Source: Thermodesulfatator sp.
Lineage (GTDB): Bacteria > Desulfobacterota > Thermodesulfobacteria > Thermodesulfobacteriales > Thermodesulfobacteriaceae
Assembly: GCA_027036915.1 (NCBI GenBank)
Contig: JALWCD010000079.1
Span: 1-11,332, forward strand
Direction of reading: 5' to 3'
Length of the DNA stretch: 11,332 bases
In this document: in pieces, positions 1-5,413 of the stretch
Numbering within the stretch: the first letter of the stretch is position 1
How the letters are laid out: each line of letters starts with the position of its first letter
Made by a program: the position numbers and the translations under genes
The notes under the pieces: model-generated
Told to the model about the DNA's origin: nothing
The model's input: only the letters and a program-made list of their open reading frames with translations
Database searches by the model: none

Positions 1-23
1 GGGGAGAGGGGCGGGGAGCCCTG

Positions 24-362
24 ATGGGGCTTCGACTGGCCCGCGATCTTCCTTCCGAAATTCTGGGGCTGGTGCTCGACAGCCTGCGGGCCGAGGACCG
101 AACGGAAATCGCCGAGCTCCTGTCCCATCTGCGCAAGCCCCATCTGATCCTCCACCCTCAGCTAGACGAAGCCCTCCCCTTCACGGAGGTGGAAAGGCTG
201 TTTATCTTATCTCCAGCCCATGCCAAAAAGTTACTCCTGATGCCGGGCATGCGACGCGGGGAAACGGTTACCAGAGGCGGTGATCTCTACATCCAGACCC
301 TGGCGGAGTTCATCAATCCCCGCGTGGGACGCTGGTTTCGAGAAAGAAAAAGTCCCCATTAA
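24..362 (+). CDS. Small hypothetical protein, 112 aa
   Basis: I do not recognise this protein family. The 112-aa product has no signal peptide, no transmembrane segment and no cysteines. It looks like a soluble mixed alpha/beta protein: an acidic helical N-terminal third (about residues 9-36), a central hydrophobic part, and a basic tail ending in RERKSPH. The ATG overlaps a TGA at 22-24 (TGATG), which could be the stop of an upstream gene reading GERGGEP; a GGGGAG at 13-18 is a plausible ribosome binding site. The frame is also open back to base 1, so a longer protein starting outside the window cannot be excluded. Its stop codon overlaps the strong Shine-Dalgarno of the BCAM0308-type gene, so the two are very likely co-transcribed and coupled. 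That it is a real gene is fairly secure; its function is unknown. Confidence 0.7.
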   Translation: MGLRLARDLPSEILGLVLDSLRAEDRTEIAELLSHLRKPHLILHPQLDEALPFTEVERLFILSPAHAKKLLLMPGMRRGETVTRGGDLYIQTLAEFINPRVGRWFRERKSPH

Positions 363-369
363 GGAGGTG
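361..369 (+). promoter_or_regulatory. Strong ribosome binding site
   Basis: AAGGAGGTG is a near-perfect Shine-Dalgarno, eight bases before the ATG at 378. Its first two bases are the last two of the preceding gene's TAA stop. It fixes the start of the BCAM0308-type gene. Confidence 0.85.
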
Positions 370-377
370 CGTCACCC

Positions 378-884
378 ATGTCCAAAAAGGGCCAGAAATG
401 GCTTACCGAAAGACACGAGTATCAAACGAAGGACGATCCCTATCTTTTCGACGCCGCCCCGAGCGGGGAAGCCCTCTGTCCCCGGTGTCACGCCGTTTTC
501 AGGGACAAGCGCTGGCTCATCGACGAGGACTTCTACGAGGAGTACAAGGATACCGACTTCGTCCCCAAGATCCTTTGCCCGGGTTGCCGGAAGGCTACCG
601 ACCGCTACGCCATGGGGTACGTATATCTTTCGGGGGCCTTCTTTGAAAAACACCGAGACGAGATCATGCGCCTCATCCAGAACGAATACGAAAGGGCTCG
701 GGAGAACAATCCCCTTCACCAGATCATCACCATGTATGAGGAAGACGGCCGCACCGTGATCGAGACTACCACCGACCACCTGGCCCAACGTCTGGGCCGG
801 GCCGTGTATAAAGCCTATAAGGGAAACCTCACCTTCCGCTGGTCCGAGGGAGACAAACTGGTACGAATATACTGGGAGAGGTAA
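378..884 (+). CDS. BCAM0308-type zinc-binding protein
   Basis: This 168-aa soluble protein has two CPxC knuckles, C34-P-R-C37 and C67-P-G-C70, which should form one four-cysteine zinc site. The layout matches my memory of the BCAM0308 family: a basic N-terminus, a DPY motif at 20-22, the first CxxC, a short acidic stretch, the second CxxC, then a GYVYLSGAFFEKHRDEI-like block and an NPLHQI segment. The C-terminal half (about 95-168) resembles a small alpha/beta domain. Proteins of this family are uncharacterised; the distant similarity to the zinc region of NMD3-like ribosome export factors is suggestive only. The start is set by the AAGGAGGTG site. The gene sits between an unknown small protein and a DksA-like zinc-finger gene, seven bases from the latter, so co-expression is likely. 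The family call is from memory and rests on the motif layout. Confidence 0.75.
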   Translation: MSKKGQKWLTERHEYQTKDDPYLFDAAPSGEALCPRCHAVFRDKRWLIDEDFYEEYKDTDFVPKILCPGCRKATDRYAMGYVYLSGAFFEKHRDEIMRLIQNEYERARENNPLHQIITMYEEDGRTVIETTTDHLAQRLGRAVYKAYKGNLTFRWSEGDKLVRIYWER

Positions 885-891
885 ATCCCGG

Positions 892-1167
892 ATGGAGGAA
901 GCCGAAAGGCGTCCGCTAAGGCCGGAGGAATTGAGTCGAATAAAGGAGATCCTCCGGCAGCGGGAGAAAGAGATTCGCCGGGAGGATCCGCACTCGGAGT
1001 TGCTCTCTGAGATCGAAGCCGCTCTCAGGCGTCTGGCCCGGGGAGAATTCGGACGCTGTGTGGACTGTGGTCGCTGGATACGAATCCGGCGCCTGGAGAC
1101 CATCCCCTGGGCCAGACGGTGCCGGGCCTGCCAGGAACGCTGGGAAATGCTGGAAGCGGTAGAGTAA
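892..1167 (+). CDS. Mini DksA/TraR-type zinc-finger protein
   Basis: This 91-aa protein carries the TraR/DksA C4 zinc finger: C56-V-D-C59 and C77-R-A-C80, in a context very like the C-terminal part of E. coli DksA (GEFGRCVDCG, then IRIRRLE, then a proline-containing loop and the second CxxC). An N-terminal helix (about 10-50) leads into the finger. DksA proteins bind the RNA polymerase secondary channel and tune transcription with ppGpp. This protein is much shorter than DksA (about 150 aa) and has only one long helix before the finger, so it cannot form the complete two-helix coiled coil. I cannot place the acidic coiled-coil tip motif of DksA with confidence. A GGGAGAGG at 874-881 is the likely ribosome binding site. 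The stop codon abuts the pgsA start with no spacing, indicating translational coupling. Zinc-finger family assignment is firm; action on RNA polymerase is inferred. Confidence 0.82.
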   Translation: MEEAERRPLRPEELSRIKEILRQREKEIRREDPHSELLSEIEAALRRLARGEFGRCVDCGRWIRIRRLETIPWARRCRACQERWEMLEAVE

Positions 1168-1872
1168 ATGCTGCGGATCACGCCCAATCGTCTGACGCTG
1201 TTGCGGATCTTCCTGCTCCCTCTCCCCTGTCTGCTCCTTTTCGGGGGGCCGGAATCCAAGCTTACGGCCGTGGGGCTGGGTTCCCTCCTCGGACTTACCG
1301 ATTATCTGGATGGCCGGCTGGCCAGACGCCTGGGACCCTCTCGCCTGGGGACCCTCCTCGACCCCGTGGCGGATAAAATCTTCGTGGGGGTGGTCTATCT
1401 CCTCCTCTATCACCTGGGGTATCTCCCCTATGTGGCGGTCTTTTTCCTCCTCTTAAGGGAAATCCTGGTGGCCGGGCTGCGCAGTCTCTGTCCGGGAGAA
1501 CTTCCGGTCTGGGGTCTTTCGCGCCTCAAGACGGCCTTTCAGATGCTGGGAGCCGGGATCATCGTCCTGGCGGTCAACTTTCTTCCCTCTCCTCAGGCTC
1601 TCCTGGTGGTAAGAGGTATGATCTGGGTGGTCCTGGGGCTCACCTGGTTCAGCGCCTGGCCCTACCTTCAGAGGGGATTTGAAGCCCTCCTGGCCAGGCC
1701 CGGGAGGCTCCTCCGCCTCGGCCTCCGGACGGCCTTACCCCTGGCCTGTCTGGTGTTTTTCCCCTTCAGTGGAAAACTCTGGCCCCTGGTCCTGACCGGT
1801 TTAAGCCTGGGGTTCCTCGCGGACTTTTTCCTGAGCTACCGCCGCGGCCTCGCGGATGGCCCGGATAGCTGA
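1168..1872 (+). CDS. pgsA: CDP-alcohol phosphatidyltransferase, probable CDP-diacylglycerol-glycerol-3-phosphate phosphatidyltransferase
   Basis: This is a 234-aa integral membrane enzyme of the CDP-alcohol phosphatidyltransferase family. The signature is clear: D45-x2-D48-G49-x2-A52-R53, then G61-x3-D65-x3-D69, the aspartates that bind the metal and the CDP moiety. The N-terminus has the PgsA-type [10 protein letters not shown] opening before the first membrane helix. PgsA makes phosphatidylglycerol phosphate, the first committed step to phosphatidylglycerol and cardiolipin. Two points are unusual. The AR-to-G spacer is seven residues where the textbook motif has eight. The protein also runs some 50 residues beyond a typical PgsA (about 180 aa), adding a basic stretch and about two more hydrophobic segments (roughly 186-202 and 203-220). 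The last 24 codons overlap the opposing rpe gene. PgsA is the likeliest member, but another CDP-alcohol transferase with a different acceptor is possible. Confidence 0.83.
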   Translation: MLRITPNRLTLLRIFLLPLPCLLLFGGPESKLTAVGLGSLLGLTDYLDGRLARRLGPSRLGTLLDPVADKIFVGVVYLLLYHLGYLPYVAVFFLLLREILVAGLRSLCPGELPVWGLSRLKTAFQMLGAGIIVLAVNFLPSPQALLVVRGMIWVVLGLTWFSAWPYLQRGFEALLARPGRLLRLGLRTALPLACLVFFPFSGKLWPLVLTGLSLGFLADFFLSYRRGLADGPDS

Positions 1873-2499
1873 GGCGTAATCCTCCTTTCCGAAGACGGCG
1901 GAGCCGGCCACCAGGATCTCGGCCCCTGCGGCCACGACCTCGCCCGCGGTCTCCGGACCGATTCCCCCATCCACCTGGATCTTGACCGCCAGGCCCCGTT
2001 CGGCGATCAGACGGGCCAGGTGCCGGATCTTCTCCGTGGCCTGGGGGATAAACCTCTGCCCCCCGAAGCCCGGATTCACACTCATGACCAGCACGAAATC
2101 CAGGTCCGGGAGGACCCATTCCACCGCGGAAAGAGGCGTGGCCGGATTGAGGGCCACCCCGGCCTGTTTACCCAGTTCTTTTATGCGGGATACCGTGCGA
2201 TGAAGATGCCGACAGGCTTCGGCGTGCACACAGAGCCAGTCGGCCCCGGCCCGGGCGAATTCCGCAAGGTACCTATCCGGATCCTCAATCATGAGGTGCA
2301 CATCAAAAGGGAGCCGGGTATGAGGCCGGAGGGAAGCGATCAGCGGCGGGCCGAAGGTTAAATTGGGCACGAAATGGCCATCCATCACGTCCAGGTGCAG
2401 AATATCGCCTCCGGCGGCCTCTACGGCCCGGACCTCCTCGGCCAGGCGGGCAAAATCCGCCGAAAGGATCGAGGGCGCGATCAGGACCTTACGAGCCAT
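1801..2499 (-). CDS. rpe: Ribulose-phosphate 3-epimerase
   Basis: This 232-aa TIM-barrel enzyme interconverts D-ribulose 5-phosphate and D-xylulose 5-phosphate in the pentose phosphate pathway. Family blocks are present in order: APSILSADF (8-16), [12 protein letters not shown] (35-46), DVHLMI (66-71), the phosphate-binding NPGFGGQ (142-148) and VDGGI (176-180). The expected metal ligands and acid/base residues H35, D37, H68 and D177 are all there. The length is a little above the usual 220-225 because of a charged C-terminal tail, and that tail is encoded in the part overlapping pgsA. The start codon overlaps the end of the 133-aa gene by 11 bases. No good Shine-Dalgarno is visible before it, so translation is probably coupled to that gene. 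It is likely transcribed from the promoter upstream of the 133-aa gene. Confidence 0.96.
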   Translation of the reverse strand: MARKVLIAPSILSADFARLAEEVRAVEAAGGDILHLDVMDGHFVPNLTFGPPLIASLRPHTRLPFDVHLMIEDPDRYLAEFARAGADWLCVHAEACRHLHRTVSRIKELGKQAGVALNPATPLSAVEWVLPDLDFVLVMSVNPGFGGQRFIPQATEKIRHLARLIAERGLAVKIQVDGGIGPETAGEVVAAGAEILVAGSAVFGKEDYASAIRAIREAAAVAQEKVREEPQA

Positions 2500-2890
2500 G
2501 ATTCTTCAGCCCCGGGAAAACCACCACCTTTTCCGGGCCCTGCCCCTTCTCCCTGGACGGTCTGGGTCCGGAGGGCGGCTCCGGCCCTGGCCCCTGCGGG
2601 GGACGGGGCAGTCTCAGCCGATACTGTTCAAGCAGGTTTTCCGGCACGGTGGTGGTATACCAGATCACGTTCTGACGCTGAACCACGATGTGTTCCAGCC
2701 CCAGAAGGACGGGCCTGAGACCCCCGGCATCCGCCGTCACCAGGGCCGGCCATTCGAAATCGAAAAATTCCCGCTTCTCCAGCACAAAATTCAGGCTCTC
2801 AAACCCGTGATGGAAACAGACCAGCCCCAGAAAGAGTCCGGCCGTGGTCTGAATGAGCACCGGTTCCTTGCGCGTGGCCTTCTCAAGCAT
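2489..2890 (-). CDS. Hypothetical 133-aa protein upstream of rpe
   Basis: I do not recognise this family with confidence. The first 95 residues look like a small beta-rich domain of alternating hydrophobic strands ([44 protein letters not shown]), loosely like short barrel domains; this is a fold guess only. Residues 95-119 are a proline/glycine/arginine-rich, probably disordered stretch, followed by a short hydrophobic VVVFPGL tail. There is no signal peptide and only one cysteine (C25). The case for a real gene is good: a near-consensus minus-strand promoter ends at its ATG, and its 3' end overlaps rpe by 11 bases in operon fashion. There is no Shine-Dalgarno, consistent with leaderless translation. 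Plus-strand open frames across this region have no such support. Function is unknown; a link to rpe is suggested only by position. Confidence 0.72.
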   Translation of the reverse strand: MLEKATRKEPVLIQTTAGLFLGLVCFHHGFESLNFVLEKREFFDFEWPALVTADAGGLRPVLLGLEHIVVQRQNVIWYTTTVPENLLEQYRLRLPRPPQGPGPEPPSGPRPSREKGQGPEKVVVFPGLKNHGS

Positions 2891-2897
2891 GCTAAAC

Positions 2898-2926
2898 TTT
2901 ATAAAAGGAAAAGGACGAGTTGTAAA
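2898..2926 (-). promoter_or_regulatory. Sigma-70-type promoter for the 133-aa gene and rpe
   Basis: Read on the minus strand, TTTACA (2926-2921) is followed after exactly 17 bases by TATAAA (2903-2898); each hexamer matches consensus at five of six positions. The expected transcription start, about seven bases after the -10 box, falls at 2891-2890, which is the A of the ATG or one base before it. The -10 lies inside the palindrome TTTATAAA (2898-2905), so the same box could be read from the plus strand, but no acceptable -35 is found on that side. Confidence 0.75.
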
Positions 2927-2943
2927 TTCCGTCCCAAACCTAT

Positions 2944-2947
2944 GGAG
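2944..2947 (+). promoter_or_regulatory. Ribosome binding site for the thermonuclease gene
   Basis: GGAG lies six bases before the ATG at 2954 and favours that start over the in-frame ATG at 2942, which has no recognisable site upstream. Confidence 0.55.
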
Positions 2948-2953
2948 AGGTTT

Positions 2954-3589
2954 ATGGAAGGCTGGAGATTCAAGCTTGGAATCTGGCTGCTTGTTGTCCT
3001 GGGGAGCCTCTTCCGGCCCGGGGGTCTTTTAGCCGCCACGGTCAAGGTGATCCGGGCGATTGATGGCGACACCGTGGTCCTTTCGGACGGCCGTCACCTG
3101 CGTTACGCCGGGATCAACGCCCCGGAACTCCATCCGGAGAACGGTCCTCCGGAGCCCTTTGCCCGGCGGGCCTGGCTCCGGAACCGGGAGCTGGTCGAGG
3201 GGCGGATCCTGCGCTTCGAGACCGCCACCCGGGCCCGGGATCGTTACGGACGTCTCCTGGGCTATCTTTTCCTGCCGGACGGCCGGCTGGTTTCCGAAAT
3301 TCTCGTCTCGGAAGGCCTGGCCATGGTCTGCTATTATCCCGGAGCCACCCGCTATTACCGGAGACTCCTTGCGGTGCAGCGGGAGGCCCTTAGGGCCGGA
3401 CGGGGGCTTTTCGCCACCCTCAAGGCCTCGCAGGGCCCCTACATCGGCAACGCCCGCTCCCGGCGTTTTCATCGTCCAGACTGTCCCCGGGCCCGAAGGA
3501 TCCGGCGTCGGGTAATCTTTCGCTCCCTTGAGGAGGCCTTCCGGGCCGGCTACTGCCCGGCCAGGGGTTGCCGACCCTGGCCGCCCTGA
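2954..3589 (+). CDS. Exported thermonuclease (SNase)-family protein with C-terminal Cys/His module
   Basis: This 211-aa protein has a signal peptide or N-terminal anchor (basic MEGWRFK, hydrophobic 8-20, probable cleavage near LLAA at 25-28), so it should act outside the cytoplasm. Residues 29-157 form a staphylococcal-nuclease domain: D37-G-D39-T40, R50, N55-A-P-E58 and DRYGR (96-100). By family analogy D39, R50, E58 and R100 match the nuclease residues D21, R35, E43 and R87. The usual calcium-ligand aspartate D40 is replaced by N55. Residues 163-208 form a second module, YIGN then FHRPDC, ending GYCPARGCRP. It resembles the small Ada-like metal-binding module appended to many bacterial thermonucleases, but with C201 and C206 spaced four apart where I expect a CxxC. 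The preferred start has a GGAG site; 2942 is an alternative. It leads the eight-gene plus-strand run. Confidence 0.82.
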   Translation: MEGWRFKLGIWLLVVLGSLFRPGGLLAATVKVIRAIDGDTVVLSDGRHLRYAGINAPELHPENGPPEPFARRAWLRNRELVEGRILRFETATRARDRYGRLLGYLFLPDGRLVSEILVSEGLAMVCYYPGATRYYRRLLAVQREALRAGRGLFATLKASQGPYIGNARSRRFHRPDCPRARRIRRRVIFRSLEEAFRAGYCPARGCRPWPP

Positions 3590-3595
3590 TAAAGT

Positions 3596-4675
3596 ATGCC
3601 TGTCATGGAGGAACTGGAGAAACTCCGCCGGGAAATCGATCAGCTCGACCTCAAACTCCTCGAACTCCTTCATCGCCGTTTTGAGATCGCCCGGCGTATA
3701 GGCGAAATCAAGCGGCGCGAGGGGCGTCAGAGCCTTGATCTTTCAAGGGAAAGGGAGGTTCTACGCCGTCTTCTTCAGGAGAATCGGGGAGTCTTTCCGG
3801 AGGACTCCCTCCGGGCCATCATTATGGAGATCATCAACACCTGTCGTGCGGCCCAGGAACCCACGCGGGTGGCCTATCTCGGCCCCGAGGCCACCTTCAG
3901 TCACATGGCGGCCATCGAATTTTTCGGCCAGAGCACGGAATTCCTCCCGGTGGAATCCGTGCTGGACGTCTTCGAGGAGGTCGAAAGCGAGCGGGTGCGC
4001 TTCGGGGTGGTCCCGGTAGAGAACTCCATCGAGGGTACGGTCTCCACCACCCTGGACGCCTTCTCTCAATATCGGGTCAAGGTCTGCGGGGAGGTCTACA
4101 TTCCCATCACCCACAATCTCCTCAATCAGACCGGCCGCCGGGAGGATATCAAAAAGGTCCTCTCCCATCCCCACGCCCTGGCTCAATGTCGAAGGTGGTT
4201 AAGGAAGAATCTCCCTTCGGTGGCGGTGGAGGAGGTGGCCTCCACGGCGCTCGCGGCCCGCTGGGCCGCGGTGGATCCTTCCGTGGCCGCGGTGGCCAGT
4301 CCGCTCGCCGCCCGCACCTACCATCTCCAGGTGGTGGCCAAACACATCGAGGACTATAAAGGGAACGTGACCCGTTTCTGGGTCATCGGCCGGGAACCAC
4401 CGCCCCCTACCGGAGAGGACAAGACTTCCCTCTTTTTCAGCGTTTCGGATCGGCCCGGGGCCCTTTTTGCGGTCCTCAAGGCCTTTGCCGAGCGTCGCAT
4501 CAATCTCTCCAAAATCGAGAGTCGACCGGCCAAAAGCGAGCCCTGGCGCTACCTCTTCTTCCTGGACTGTGAGGGTCACGTGGAAGACCCCAAACTCAAA
4601 GAATGTCTGGAAGAAGTAGAGCGGCATTGCCTGCACCTGGAATGGCTTGGGTCATACCCCAGGGGCCATCTCTGA
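3596..4675 (+). CDS. pheA: Bifunctional chorismate mutase/prephenate dehydratase (P-protein)
   Basis: This 359-aa cytoplasmic enzyme converts chorismate to prephenate and then to phenylpyruvate in phenylalanine biosynthesis. Domain 1 (about 4-88) is an AroQ chorismate mutase; R11, R28, K39, R51, E52 and Q87 line up with the E. coli active-site set. Domain 2 (about 90-266) is prephenate dehydratase, with VAYLGPEATFSH (92-103), VENSIEGTVSTTLD (141-154), HPHALAQC (191-198) and the T259-R-F motif. Domain 3 (about 276-356) is an ACT regulatory domain with PGALF (287-291) and K306-I-E-S-R-P, the classic phenylalanine-feedback site, so allosteric inhibition is expected. The ATG at 3596 is six bases after the preceding stop and lacks a clear Shine-Dalgarno; a second in-frame ATG at 3605 is possible. 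The 3' end overlaps the HELIH gene. Confidence 0.96.
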   Translation: MPVMEELEKLRREIDQLDLKLLELLHRRFEIARRIGEIKRREGRQSLDLSREREVLRRLLQENRGVFPEDSLRAIIMEIINTCRAAQEPTRVAYLGPEATFSHMAAIEFFGQSTEFLPVESVLDVFEEVESERVRFGVVPVENSIEGTVSTTLDAFSQYRVKVCGEVYIPITHNLLNQTGRREDIKKVLSHPHALAQCRRWLRKNLPSVAVEEVASTALAARWAAVDPSVAAVASPLAARTYHLQVVAKHIEDYKGNVTRFWVIGREPPPPTGEDKTSLFFSVSDRPGALFAVLKAFAERRINLSKIESRPAKSEPWRYLFFLDCEGHVEDPKLKECLEEVERHCLHLEWLGSYPRGHL

Positions 4676-5175
4676 ACCGCAGGGGGAGGCTACTTCCCTG
4701 CGACTACATCCTGGCCGAAGCCTCGGCCCTGGCCGAGGAGCTGGTCTTTGAACACTATGGGCTGAGTTCTCGCTTCTGGCGGCGTCTCCAGTACGAGGTG
4801 CGTTTCCTTAAAGAAACCTGGCCCTTCCCGGAAGAGGCCCTGGCCGTTCTGCTGAAAGGCGAAGGGCCGATCTCCCGACGATTCGACCCCTACTTCATCC
4901 TGCTTCCCTACGGGCGGCCTCTACCCTTCAGTCGGGCTTTCCTCCGGGCCCTCATGCTTTATATTTTTACTCACGAACTGATACACATGGTGCGCTTCGC
5001 CCGCTACGAGGCTTACTATTACATGCACCCTCAAAAAAGACCGGCCGAAGAGACCCGGGTGCATCGCAAGGCCCGGGAAATTCTGCGGGCCATGGCCTTC
5101 TGGCCCGGAATGCCGGAGACCCTGAGCTATTTCGATAAAACTTACGAAGGAGGTGGGAGAGATGCCCATCTATGA
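4642..5175 (+). CDS. Putative HExxH zinc metalloprotein, uncharacterised
   Basis: This 177-aa protein contains the zincin motif H111-E-L-I-H115 in a hydrophobic helix context ([14 protein letters not shown]). About 20 residues later, E136-E137-x3-H141 offers candidates for a third metal ligand. The N-terminal half is helical and rich in Glu/Arg/Leu (about 22-72), followed by a strand-like segment ([10 protein letters not shown], 85-94). No signal peptide or obvious membrane helix is seen, so it is probably cytoplasmic. It does not match a peptidase family I can name; enzymatic activity is inferred from the motif alone. The start is uncertain: the ATG at 4642 overlaps pheA by 34 bases and has only a weak upstream site, and an in-frame ATG at 4603 would overlap it by 73. 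It overlaps the FmdB gene by 14 bases, so the two are surely co-translated. Confidence 0.78.
   Translation: MAWVIPQGPSLNRRGRLLPCDYILAEASALAEELVFEHYGLSSRFWRRLQYEVRFLKETWPFPEEALAVLLKGEGPISRRFDPYFILLPYGRPLPFSRAFLRALMLYIFTHELIHMVRFARYEAYYYMHPQKRPAEETRVHRKAREILRAMAFWPGMPETLSYFDKTYEGGGRDAHL
5147..5155 (+). promoter_or_regulatory. Strong ribosome binding site for the FmdB gene
   Basis: AAGGAGGTG lies six bases before the ATG at 5162, inside the 3' end of the HELIH gene. It shows that the FmdB gene starts at 5162 and not at the in-frame GTG at 5153. Confidence 0.85.
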
Positions 5176-5413
5176 ATACGAATGTGAAAACTGCGGTCGA
5201 CACCTCGAGGTCTGGCAGAAGATCACGGACGACCCCCTTACCACCTGTGAGGCCTGCGGGGGCAAACTGCACAAACTCATCAGCCAGAGTTCCTTTATCC
5301 TCAAAGGCACCGGATGGTACGTCACCGATTACGCCCGCAAGGAACAAAAATCCTCTTCCAGGGAAGAGTCCTCCGGGAAGACCTCGGAAAAGAAAGAGTC
5401 GAAAGAGTCCTAA
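5162..5413 (+). CDS. FmdB-type zinc ribbon protein
   Basis: This 83-aa protein opens with the FmdB family signature [12 protein letters not shown] and has C8-x2-C11 and C29-x2-C32, a complete rubredoxin-like zinc ribbon, followed by LHKLIS and the family-typical [15 protein letters not shown] (about 42-56). The last 27 residues are a Lys/Glu/Ser tail, probably disordered. FmdB was named from a putative regulator of formamidase in Methylophilus, but most members have no established function and occur as small stand-alone zinc ribbons. It overlaps the HELIH gene upstream by 14 bases and directly abuts the M48 protease gene, making a tight three-gene group. The family call is firm; the role is unknown. 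Confidence 0.92.
   Translation: MPIYEYECENCGRHLEVWQKITDDPLTTCEACGGKLHKLISQSSFILKGTGWYVTDYARKEQKSSSREESSGKTSEKKESKES

Noticed and set aside
372..1259. Minus-strand 295-aa open frame antisense to the BCAM0308-type and DksA-like genes
   Set aside because: Its composition is Arg/Ser/Pro-rich without motifs and it lies opposite two genes with cysteine motifs and ribosome sites; it is a GC-rich shadow frame.
2877..2948. Plus-strand promoter for the thermonuclease operon
   Set aside because: TATAAA at 2900-2905 has no -35 at an acceptable distance, and TTGTAA at 2920-2925 has no -10 after it; neither pair is good enough to list.
2363..2953. Plus-strand open frame that would extend the thermonuclease by nearly 200 residues at its N-terminus
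   Set aside because: The extension is antisense to rpe and the 133-aa gene, has no domain-like sequence, and would bury the clear signal peptide that begins near 2954.
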